From Osedax fenrisi (Eukaryota; Annelida; Polychaeta; Sabellida; Siboglinidae), in NCBI GenBank assembly GCA_964019155.1, contig OZ025245.1:13384494-13448493 (forward strand): a stretch of 64,000 bases of DNA. The letters are read 5' to 3'. A program made the translations under genes and the position numbers. This document shows positions 1-10,499 of this stretch, piece by piece (the first letter of the stretch is position 1; the number at the start of each line of letters is the position of its first letter). A model generated the notes under the pieces. It was not told where the DNA came from, did not search any database, and worked only from the letters and a program-made list of their open reading frames with translations.

Positions 1-667
1 GGAGATCCACATTATATGAGTTTTAGATATTATGATAAAATAATAATTTATTAATTTGATGAGTAATTAATAATAAATCTAAGTATAAATATACAAACAG
101 TATATAATATCGAATTAATAATTCTATGATCTATGTAATTATTATTTATTTTTTATGGATTTTTTATTTTTTTTTGTTATGTAAACGAATCCAAAATGTA
201 ATTATATAATTAATACATAGATAATCTTTCAAAATCAATATAATATACTTCAATCTATAGATACCCTATGATAGTAGAGTATTATTATTATTTAAATAAT
301 ATTAATAATATAAAAATAAATAAATACGTACTTATCTTTATTATAATAATACAATTAAATGAGATTTAAATGCCACTATGTAAATAATACGACTATAAGT
401 TGGTTGTTATGTAAACCAAGTGGGAATATAATATATATATATATCTATATTAATTTTTATAACAAATATTTTGTATTTATTTTAGGAGTGTACACTCTAA
501 AACGTTCATCGATATCATTCACATCGTAACATTCATCAACATTTATTATTATTATTATTATTTATTTGAGTCAGACATAAAGTCCATAGATAAACAAAAC
601 AAAAATTAAATACAACTATACAACACATATCTATATATATAAGTATATAATTACAAATAATATATAG
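1..667. other. AT-rich spacer
   Basis: This stretch is almost pure A/T with short (AT)n and (ATT)n runs. I see no coding motif, no element terminus and no RNA gene in it. Confidence 0.6.
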
Positions 668-1447
668 TTAAAAAAACAATGATGTACACCATGTTTTAAA
701 TATTGACGACGGGCGAGAAACATTATATAAATATATCATTTTAATAATAGAATTGTCAGATAATTTAATACGATTATATAGTGAGTAATACGACTTACGT
801 AATTTTATAATAATATTATCGACATCATATAGGTACATTTCGGATGCACTGCATCTAGGTTTATAGCCTAGGGATATGCGATATGCATTATTATATGCTA
901 CTTGAATTTTTTTAAAGTAAGCATTATCTGTATCCCATAGACTACAAAGATACATATTAGAGCAGAATGTTTTAAAAAGCAATATACATACATATTTCGA
1001 GCAGTTTCTAAATCTATTAGATAGAGAATAGCTAGTTGTGTAAAGACGTTTAATATTACAGTTTATATCCATCTCATCAGATAAATTATCAGAAATCCAG
1101 TGTCCAAGATACTTATAAGCTTTTACTACTCTCAAGCATGTATTTCCAATACGTAGCTTAATTGGATTATGATGAGATTTGTTATAATAAATTGGTAGGA
1201 TAACAGATTTTTCAATATTATATGTTATTTTATTACTATTTGCAAACTTCTGACAACAATCAATCAACAGCTGCAAACCAGATAGCGAGGGTGAGAATAA
1301 GGTTGTGTCATCCGCATAACACAAATTATTTATTATATTTCCATTAATACAATACCCAGTTTTAATAGAGTTCAGATTACCTATCATTGGATCAGTATAA
1401 ATATTATATAGTAAAGGACATATTCGACTCTGTAAGATAACACAATG
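668..1447 (-). pseudogene. LINE reverse transcriptase remnant, 3' half
   Basis: On the minus strand about 260 codons encode the second half of a non-LTR retrotransposon polymerase. Visible are PLLYNIYTD just before the palm, the catalytic CYADDTTLFSPS, the thumb-like YKYLGHWISD, and a C-terminal VAYNNAYR...PRCSASEMY block of the kind found in LINE endonuclease-reverse transcriptases. The endonuclease, the fingers and the earlier palm motifs are missing, so the copy is 5'-truncated. It follows directly, in the same reading frame, the tail of an unrelated integrase remnant at 1448-2115. The resulting open frame of 278 codons (668-1504) is therefore a chance fusion. No intact start, and not expected to function. 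The class (LINE) is secure; the clade is not assigned. Confidence 0.75.
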
Positions 1448-2115
1448 GAGAATTTGAATATGAATAACTTTTGGTTCTGCACTCTTATTGAAAAACACTC
1501 TCAACCTTTAATTCCAATCAATTGTATTTACATTTGTACTAAATGTAGGACATTTTCTTACAATCTGACCATTCATTCTCTCACATATACCATTGGTATG
1601 CTATGGATGGTAGCCGCAGTCATTACTCTTCTAACGTTAACGTATACGGAGAATTCTTTATTTGTCTGTTTAATTATATATTATATACAAATTGTTAATT
1701 TTTTTTAAATATCCATATACCTGATTGACGAATCCTAAAATTCTCATTGATACTTGATAACTTTATTAGTGGTCCGTATTGAAAACATTATTCTTTATGA
1801 ACTGGAAACTAATTTTCGCGAGAATTTAGTTTTGAGATAGTAACAGTGTATCCACTTGGTATAGTATTCAACAATGTTAATATATATATCTACAACCAAA
1901 ATAGCAATTATATGATTTTTCTCAACAATAATTATTATATTAAATTAATATTTGTTTACATACTTGAATCCATCTTTAGTTTCTAGAAGTAGACCAGTTA
2001 AGTCCATTCCCACAAAATCTCCATAGCCGGTAACTTTGATAGGTATTAGAACTTTGATGTTGTTCTCTATCATGGTATCGTTGGCAAATTTCACAATTTT
2101 GTATCTATGATTTCG
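1448..2115 (-). pseudogene. DDE integrase remnant (LTR retrotransposon or Ginger-like)
   Basis: Broken pieces of a retroviral-type integrase read on the minus strand. At about 2060-2110 is the end of the HHCC finger (CEICQRYH), and after a frameshift DFVGMDLTGLLLETKDGFKY at 1970-2045, which contains the first catalytic Asp (VGMDL). A degraded segment near 1750-1790 (GPLIKLSS) stands where the second Asp block would be. At 1500-1625 is YHP-HTNGICERMNGQIVR, carrying the catalytic Glu (codon at 1580-1582), then W...RLRVFFN. Several frameshifts and stops separate the pieces. The order matches the integrase core. It could derive from a gypsy-like element or an integrase-type DNA transposon. Confidence 0.65.
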
Positions 2116-2965
2116 ATAATATTAAAATATTAATTGGATTGCTACTGAGTTTGAATTCTAACATAATCTGAAATTATTTGTAGTGTCTATTCCGATAAAA
2201 TGTTTAAAATTACAACATATTTTAGGAAATCATGATAAATTAAAAAATTATTCTAATTTACCTAAATATTTTTTATTAATACAATTTATAGTTAAATTTA
2301 AATATTAATAAAAGTAAAATATAATATATAATATCATTTTATATATATTTTATTTGTTTCTTATTATCGTTAGTAATTTTATTACATTTAAATACATTTA
2401 ATACAACTCTATTAATATATACATATAAATTAGGTTTTTTTAATTCAAACTATGACTAATTACGATTTTATACTAATTACTATTGATTTTAGTTGAAAAT
2501 AATTGTAGCATTGTTTTTTAATCAGTATTAGTTATTTCTTTAATTGTTATATAAAATAAATTATTAATATAAATTATAATGTTGCATCGAATGTCAACAC
2601 CTACTTAATCATCTCGACCATTCGTTATATTATAATGTTGTATATTCTATATTCTAATATATTTCTAATTAATGTTGTTATATGTATTGATTACCTCTTG
2701 TTTTAAATATTCTTGAAGTTCTAATTCTTTCCGTATGTTAGTATCTTTTGACTTTTCATATTTATAAATATAGTTTATATTAATATACCTTTAATTTGAG
2801 CATGTTCTAATATCCATGTCATGATGACGGTACTTGATTATTAATATGTCAATAGTAGATTTTAATATTTCGTGATCCTAGATTTTAAATTTGATTTTAA
2901 ATTATATATAATTTATTACTTGTTATGAAATTAATTATACTATTTATTAAATATATATATATATA
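2116..2965. other. AT-rich spacer
   Basis: No coding motif, terminal repeat or RNA gene recognised. Confidence 0.5.
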
Positions 2966-3600
2966 TATTATTAATTAATTTTGAAATATGGATAAATTAA
3001 AAAGAATATATAAACATGGGGAATTATGACACGTCGTATGCTCTAGTACTAACTACCGAATCAGTATATCGAATGCACGACGTTATAAACGTCCTAATTC
3101 GATAACAAAATATTCAATCATAAATGATCTGGTGGATCTGAGTTTAGATATTAACGAGACTGTACAGAGACGTGTCATAGCCTATGACTCATAGCCTGAG
3201 TTATAGGTGAACGCTGACGGGCACTTCAGTAACGGAGTGATCGCGTCTATTTAAGAGGTATGCGATGCTGATAGAGAAGCATATATGTATGTATTATCTA
3301 TTGAACACATACACACACATATATATATATATATAGTTAATAACGTACTCTTTATAGATACTGACAATAAGGGATGATTGGTTCGGTCTTCGAATTATAA
3401 TAAATTCCATCTCTTTCGTTAAGTTATCCATTAATCAGCCACAAACTACCACGTGTCCGGGAATACAGTGCATTTCGTAAACCTCTATGGAATTAGTCGT
3501 GTTCTTGAAGTATGTTGCCAGGAGTAAGAGGCTTTCCATTATAGTACTCACCTGTAAATGTTAGTCAGAAAGTAGTAGTGCTTAATACGTGAATGATGGT
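2966..3600. other. Island of ordinary base composition, unassigned
   Basis: This block stands out from its AT-rich surroundings by ordinary base composition and lack of low-complexity sequence, apart from a (CA)/(TA) run near 3305-3335. A TATA-like CTATTTAAGAGG lies at about 3246-3258. I find no long open frame and no second copy in the window. It could be a solo LTR, a promoter region or part of an old repeat. Confidence 0.25.
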
Positions 3601-5580
3601 AATAATAAACTTATTATTAATACTTGTATTATAATAATAATTATACTATAAATATATAAGTAGGTTACAGATATAAATATATATATATAAAGTTAATACT
3701 GACCTCTTTATCACTCATTAAACGAGTTTTAAGATTATTTTTTAATTTAATTTAATAAATAAATAATATAATTTAAAGATCATTCATTTGTTTAAATTCC
3801 ATATATTTCACGGGGATAGCTATCATCAAATGAACTCCTGTATGATTATAATAGTAGGCGTTAATAGCATTAAACAAACGTAATTATATTGCTTGTACGG
3901 CGATGATATTTGTTTAACTCGCACACCAAAACATAGATTGTGATATACCTGTGTAATAAACAACACTAAATATAACTCTAGGTATTACATAAGCGTATAA
4001 TACAACTATAATTAAACGACATATTAAATAATACAACCAATGAATCATTAGGAATCTATTCAATTTATATAAAGATAATAGAGTTATATTTAATATAATA
4101 ATATGGAAAACATCTATTTAAAATTATATAATAGAAAAATGGTTGTGTAATAGATAGTATAATTTAAAAATTTAAAATAAACATGTAAATAATAAAAAAA
4201 TTATGTATATACAAATATATACAATATATGTATACAACGTGTGCACACACAATGTGTGTGTCACACATATATATAGTTTTACATTTTTCAATTTATAAAT
4301 ATATTATATAAACTTATTATATAGTGAATTATAAATTATGATTCATAATATAACCTTGTTAAATTTAAATAATGTTATCTTTTATGGATACAGTGCTATC
4401 AAAAAATTTTTTAAGGAAAGATATAACACTTACGCGAAAACATGTTATTCGAATTTGTATAAAAAATACCACAGTGCCACCTATATCGGGTTACTTTTAG
4501 GAACTATTTATTGTTTATAATGTAAATTCGTATCAAACTATATACTTTTAAAATGTTAAATAATATGGTTTAAATTAATATTTATATGATGAAAACTAAG
4601 TGTTTATTACTAATATATAACTTCAAAATATAATATGTAGGTTTAAAATGCTATAAGTATATATTTGGTGAGTAAAAGCTAATTTATATTGCATGTAATT
4701 TAATAGATCAATTTAAACATTGTTGTATGAAAACAGAGCCGAACCTAAATATATATATCAGTTATTCGATACTACTGCTAGCAGCGGCATCGGTTATTGC
4801 TTAATTACGCTGCATGTATAGGGAGTGTTATATCTTTACTTCGCAAAATCTTTGGTGCTTTGCAATATCATTAAATATTGGTCATATATTTATATTCCAA
4901 TATGAATAAATTGATGCTTTTTAATCTCATATTTATTGACATGTAATAGATGGTTGATTCCACACTTCTGTGCGCTGTGCAAAGCCTGATTCATATTTCT
5001 GGTTTTATTATTTTTCGTGCTACTTCGAAGATCCCTTATAATTTATTAATGTGTCATGAAAAATTATCGAGCTCATTACAAACGATTCGTATGAAACCAG
5101 AAATACTTTTGAAACGATCGATGATCATGATAGACGATCATGCACATCACTGGTTGTATCATTAGTTTAAAATATAATGTATAAAATACGTGGAGTAATT
5201 ATAATAGGCACTTATTTTATTATAAGTATGTGGAGATAATATTTAGTATTTCTAAGAAATTTATGTAAAGAAATTATTTTTTATAACGATGGTCTTATGA
5301 AAAGTGCATGAATTTTTAATTTACGAATTGCAGATTTCTTCTAGGGATTACGATTAAAAAGGATAAGTTGAGTTTTTATGAGCACACTTTGGGATGTAAT
5401 GCAGCTAACACAAGCAAGCAGAACAAAATTAAACCAATTAAACACATACTTATCATATGATATATATATATATATATATAATATAGGGTAAAATGTAACC
5501 TTTCACCCCCAGATCGTCCTTTTTAATCGTATAACCTATACGGTGTATAGGTACTATTAAATAATTGTAATGAATAAATG
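3601..5580. other. AT-rich stretch with two unsupported short open frames
   Basis: Mostly A/T. Two short open frames on the plus strand (4338-4520 and 4950-5165) show no domain, no signal peptide followed by a splice donor, and no similarity I recognise. A mixed (TG)/(CA)/(TA) tract lies at 4205-4275 and an (AT)n run at 5460-5482. No gene is claimed. Confidence 0.4.
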
Positions 5581-5581
5581 T

Positions 5582-6047
5582 ATTCCAAGTGAAATCAATA
5601 ATCATCCCGGCACCCCGGCTCAGATTTTGTTGAAATTTTCACAGAATGTTTATTTAATATAGTTATCATAATAATTTTTAAAAAAAAATTTAAAAAAATT
5701 AATATTTTGAAATGTAATTTTTGAGTAAAACTAACATTTTTAAAACTCTATAACTTTTTATTTATTTAATGAATTTCATTAATTTTTTTTCTAATATATT
5801 ATATCATATATTCTCTATATAGATATATAGTAATATACTATAAAATATTAAATAATCATATATTTATATTGATTTACATATATGACAAAATTCACAATAT
5901 TTGTTTTTTATCCAATTTTGTTTCCCTAATAACTTTTTATATATTGTATATTATTAAATTTTTGTTATTTTATATTGTAGATATGTTTTAAATAAACATA
6001 AATTATCTTAAACATCTAACCTAGTGAATATATTTTTTTATTAATTT
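5582..6047 (+). repeat. Left arm of long terminal inverted repeat
   Basis: Matches the reverse complement of 7110-7606 along its length with scattered differences and small indels. The outermost 16 bases are identical in both arms. Confidence 0.7.
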
Positions 6048-7109
6048 ATATCTAAAAAATATAAGAGCCAATAATTCAGTATATATCGATATATTAGAAA
6101 TCTTCTGAGGCATATTAATTATCGGCCACTACCCCCTTCCCTCCCCTACATTTAGCTAATATAAAATCAATATTATAAAGTAATAGTTTTATATTTTCTT
6201 ATCAATATATAAATATTATTTTTATCAAATTTACATATCAAGATATTATTAATATTAATTCACCAAACATTATAAATAGTCGATTATATAAATTTAATAT
6301 AGCTGCTATACAGATAATTAATTTACTTTTATAAATAAAATTTCTAAATTAGGTTTATTATTATTACTTAATTTCCTATGTTTTTTTTTGTCTTTAATAC
6401 AAATATATTTAACTATATATTAATAAAGATGTATACTAAAATTATATTTATTATTGGTGAATATAAACAATATATATCAATATAAAAATTACTTTAAAAA
6501 ATCAATAAAATTAAATTTAAATTACATTTTAAAACTAAAGTAAAACAATAGTAAATTAATATAAAACTATAGTAATGTTGACATGCACATCCTTTATAAA
6601 TACACTGTTAGTGTGAATTCAACATTTCATGAAAATAGCTATTTAAGTTTGGCAACAATAAACATACAATATCATAATTTATATTAGACATTTATTTAGA
6701 CAAATAATATTCAGAATAATATTTGAATTTTGAATATTTCATATGAGCTTATATATTTTTTATATCATTAAAATATAATACATATTTATAATTATTAAAA
6801 AGTACATTAAAGTTAATTAAAAAACATAATTTAATATAAATATAAATCATATATTTTTTCTTAAAAATTCGAATTGTATATTTAAAAAAAATTAAAAATC
6901 AGCAACTAATAGATAATTAATAAAGCAATGTTATGAACATAGTTTTAAATAGATTATTAAAGCAATGTTATGAAAATAGTTTTAAATAGATTATTAAACC
7001 AAATTATAGAATAAAAAAAAAATTATAAATTTCGAGAATAGGTATTTTGATTTATTTTCATTTAAAAAGTATAGAATTTGGAAAAAAAATTTAAAAATTA
7101 TTTTTTATG

Positions 7110-7606
7110 GATGAATTAATAAAAAAATATATTCACTAGGTTAGATGTTTAAGATAATTTATTTTTATTTAAAACATATCTACAATATACAATAACAAAC
7201 ATTAAATAATATACAATATATAAAAAGTTATTAGGGAAACAAAATTGGATAAAAAACAAATATTGTGAATTTTGTCATATATGTAAATCAATATAAATAT
7301 ATGATTATCTAATATTTTATAGTATATTACTATATATCTATATAGAGAATATATGATATAATCTTATAGAAAAAAAATTAGTGACATTCATTAAATAAAT
7401 AAAAATTTAGAGTTTTAAAAATGTGCGTTTTACTTTAAAATTTTCAAAATATTTTTGAATGAATCGTGAAGACAAAATATTAATTTAAAAGTTTTTTTTT
7501 TTAATTATTACGCTAACTATATTAAATAAACATTCTGTGAAAGTTTCAACAAAATCTAAGTTTGAGACAGGGAAAATGTGACAAATTTGCTGATTTCACT
7601 TGGAAT
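7110..7606 (-). repeat. Right arm of long terminal inverted repeat
   Basis: Inverted partner of 5582-6047. The inner boundary falls just inside GGATGAATTAATAAAAAAAT, where similarity to the left arm ends. Confidence 0.7.
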
Positions 7607-8761
7607 GACCCTACTAATAATAAATTACTAGAAAATTCATTGGATATGGGTAATTTGCACTATTGAAAACATTCCACGCTTTATTTAAAATACACAAATT
7701 TTGTTGATATATATTTATAATGTTAAATTTTAACATTGTTAAAATATTATTATAATAATTATACATTTTATGATTTTTTATTTAATAAAAAATCAATAAA
7801 TTATTAAAATATAAATTTAAATATACTATTTATTATTATCAAAAAAAAATTCTTATAAATGTTTTTTTTTAAATACTCGCATTAAAAATGTACGCGTGCT
7901 ACGAAAAACTAAACTATAAATCAAAAAACTTTATTTTTATTTTATACTGTATTATCGTACACTAATATATTATTGTTTATCATTTATTAAAAATATTTTA
8001 ATATTATTTTTTAAATATTATATACTAACATATTATTTCGAATCATTATGAGATATAAATTTCTAAACATGAATATAAATAATATTAATAAACGAATTTA
8101 TATATTTTTCAAAATGAAACATCTTAAATTATCAATAAATTATCAATTATTTATAAATATCAAAGATTGTACGAACCCTTTGGATAATCTTTGTCAATAA
8201 CTAGGATTATACTAATACTCAGTAATATACTATCTCAGGATACAATCTTTTACGTATTGTTATTATGCTATTTTATTGATATTTTACGAAATTTGTTGGT
8301 TATCCAATATTATATTTCTACGGTAATACATAATAAGAGATAAATTGATATATATTATAAATAATAGTAATGTTTGGTTCACTACTTGTTTGTATCTGCA
8401 TTAAATCCAGAAGTGAGCCTATACATTATTGTTATAATCATACATTCAGAAGTGACATTATAAAAACGAATTCTAATATATATGATATTATAGTATATAA
8501 GCATTATATACTCACTTTATATATAATGTAGTTACAAATTCGGTAAACATAATTCAGTGAACAGATTCAAAATACCAATTACCATCTAACTATTCTATCC
8601 CTAACATATCTATAAAAGTTACGTAACATATATAAAATATATATATTCTAAATAACTAGTTATTAATAAATGTATATTATGAACAAATGATTTTAATGTA
8701 TATTGCATTATTATCTCTAGAACTATATTTATAAATATAATTCTATATTATAAATATTATA
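7607..8761. other. AT-rich spacer
   Basis: No coding motif or element terminus recognised. Confidence 0.5.
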
Positions 8762-8772
8762 ATAGTACTGGA
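8762..8772. repeat. Left target-site duplication of the hAT
   Basis: ATAGTACTGGA, identical to 16188-16198 on the far side of the element. Eleven bases match; hAT duplications are usually 8 bp, so some matching bases may be element or chance. Confidence 0.55.
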
Positions 8773-8783
8773 TATGGGCGCCG

Positions 8784-8866
8784 AAACAGGGGGGGTTTGG
8801 GGGGTTGCAACCCCCCCTGGCAAAATAATGGGGGGGTTTTGATACCTAAAACCCCCCCTGCCATTT
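8784..8866. repeat. Subterminal G-run/C-run inverted block of the hAT
   Basis: Alternating runs of seven or more G and C (GGGGGGG...CCCCCC...GGGGGGG...CCCCCC) sit just inside the left terminus. A block with the same layout occurs at 19401-19495, upstream of the second DUF4371-type hAT. The runs can pair as hairpins or stack as G-quadruplex. Confidence 0.6.
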
Positions 8867-8905
8867 AGGTAAAATGAAGAATTTTTCTTATGACCATTCT
8901 CTATA

Positions 8906-9450
8906 ATGTGCGATGGAACCCAAGATATAACTTTGGAAAACCAGGAATCGATTGTGATTATATACATTGATGAACATCTAAAAGTACAAGAAAAATGTAT
9001 AGGATTTTATTCATCTACATCAAGTATTAGCGAATCTATTGCAAATATTCAGAAAAACACCAATATTCATCTCGGTCTATCCATGTTTAATTTACGTGGA
9101 CAATGTTATGATGGAGCGTCCAATGTGTCAGCTATATACAAAGAAAACAAGCCCTGATACAAAAAGAACAACATTTGGCATATTACACATATTGTAGTTT
9201 TCATCGCCTAAATCTTGTTTGTAAATATGTTGCAAGCAAAGCTTTACTTGGTTCTCTATCCATTGTGAATGATATTGGTGTTCTTTTTAGCAAATCTGGA
9301 AAATTTAGAAATTTATACCAATCTATTGATAATGATAAAACCAGATTCAAATAAATGTGTCCTACAAGATGGACAATCAGATGTAAGGCTATATCAGCAG
9401 TCTTAAATAACTATTTAGATATTATTTTGAGATTACAGAGCTGTGGTAAT
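8906..9450 (+). pseudogene. hAT transposase remnant, central part (DUF4371)
   Basis: The plus strand encodes MCDGTQDIT...NQESIVIIY, then FNLRGQCYDGASNVS, both hallmarks of the DUF4371/ZMYM1-like hAT transposase core. A frameshift near 9145 follows. The next frame gives ALIQKEQHLAYYTYC-FHRLNLVCKYV, and after a stop CPTRWTIRCKAISAVLNNY. The catalytic region is recognisable but broken by at least one frameshift and one stop. It ends abruptly near 9450, where LINE sequence begins, and resumes at 13461. Confidence 0.8.
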
Positions 9451-9605
9451 TGATAAATCGATACCTTAGATCTATAAAATCACCAGACCGCATCGCGTGC
9501 ATTTTGATTATGTAAACAACTGACTTCTATTGTTTTGATTATTCTACTAGATTGCCTGGATGATTTGATTTTTATATTGCTTACTGTACTGTTAATTCAT
9601 ACATT

Positions 9606-10499
9606 ATGACTAACTGCGTTGACTGTAACCTACTATGTAGCACTAATGATAGCAATGAATGTAGGAAATGTAGTGATCGAATACATTATAAATGCTTATT
9701 TAACGCTAAAATATTACCTTCAGCTTGGACCAACAATAATACGCCACCCCAATATGCTTGTGCTATTTTCAATTCTCCTAATTTCGTTTTTTATTGTAAT
9801 AACTGTTTAGGCTCCATTAATGATATTTCTGACTCCGCTTCTAATGGTATTACCTTATCTTCTATAGCAGATAAAATTGATAATATAAAAACCTTAATTG
9901 TTGATTCCAATAATATAATAAATAATCATCATACTAAAAATCATAATTATGCGGATACCCTCAAATCTTCTATTAATTCTTTGACTTCTAAAATTATTGA
10001 TATCCCTAGAGAAATAGCTCATGCTACAATGGATGATCTATCTGTTATAATTAAAATGATTACTAATGCTAACTTAAATACTAATTATATAAATAGTCTA
10101 TTTAATGATTTTAATATAGATAAATCAACCGTCAATGAAGTTAACTTCAAGAACGGTGTAGCTATTATATCATTTAAAACAGTAATTTCTAAGGATAGGT
10201 TTTTAAAATTAGAATTTAAAAACACAGCATATAATACACTTGTTAAACTGCGATCTATACCATATGAGACCAGGAAACTGGGGCTAGTCTACTATCATGC
10301 TATCAAGTCAGGCGCTTTTACTTCACATAAATCGGTTTTTAATAATCGTACTATGTGTTACGAACTAAGGAAACTATCTGATAATCGTATAGATTGGATC
10401 TCATCTTGTTACTCTCCTTCACAGTCTGAATTATCATCCTGGAGGACATCATATTCAGCTTATACTGATAAAAAATCTAAGGCTAAGTCTAGTAATTGA
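9606..10499 (+). CDS. LINE ORF1 protein with PHD-like zinc finger
   Basis: A 297-codon open frame begins MTNCVDCNLLC. Within the first 65 residues the cysteines and one histidine are spaced C-x2-C, C-x2-C, H-x2-C, C-x2-C (residues about 4, 7, 18, 21, 26, 29, 62, 65), a PHD-finger-like arrangement known from ORF1 of CR1-type LINEs. The remaining 230 residues are hydrophilic and rich in Asn, Ser and Ile, with a possible helical segment around DKIDNIKTLIVDSNN. ORF1 proteins bind element RNA and assist integration; the nucleic-acid-binding role here is inferred from the family. The frame is intact. It ends at TGA (10497-10499), directly followed in frame by ORF2 starting with codon CTA. Confidence 0.75.
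   Translation: MTNCVDCNLLCSTNDSNECRKCSDRIHYKCLFNAKILPSAWTNNNTPPQYACAIFNSPNFVFYCNNCLGSINDISDSASNGITLSSIADKIDNIKTLIVDSNNIINNHHTKNHNYADTLKSSINSLTSKIIDIPREIAHATMDDLSVIIKMITNANLNTNYINSLFNDFNIDKSTVNEVNFKNGVAIISFKTVISKDRFLKLEFKNTAYNTLVKLRSIPYETRKLGLVYYHAIKSGAFTSHKSVFNNRTMCYELRKLSDNRIDWISSCYSPSQSELSSWRTSYSAYTDKKSKAKSSN

Larger units (their letters stand above)
5582..7606. mobile_element. Foldback-like element with arms of about 0.5 kb
   Basis: The two ends of this block are long inverted copies of each other. The left arm (5582-6047) begins ATTCCAAGTGAAATCA and the right arm (7110-7606) ends with its reverse complement. Similarity continues inward through AACAAAATTGGATAAAAAAC and past the motif CCTAGTGAATATATTTTTTT, where it stops. 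The middle, about 1.06 kb, is AT-rich and shows no transposase. The layout fits a non-autonomous foldback or long-TIR DNA transposon. No clear target duplication is visible at the ends. Confidence 0.7.

Noticed and set aside
3790..3990. Minus-strand fragments such as LFNAINAYYYNHTGVHLMIA as LINE coding
   Set aside because: Suggestive, but I could not place them in any motif order of a known LINE.
4338..4520. 60-codon plus-strand open frame
   Set aside because: No domain, no signal peptide with splice donor, composition like the AT-rich background.
4950..5165. 71-codon plus-strand open frame (MVDSTLLCAV...)
   Set aside because: Somewhat better composition, but no recognisable motif or partner exon in either strand.
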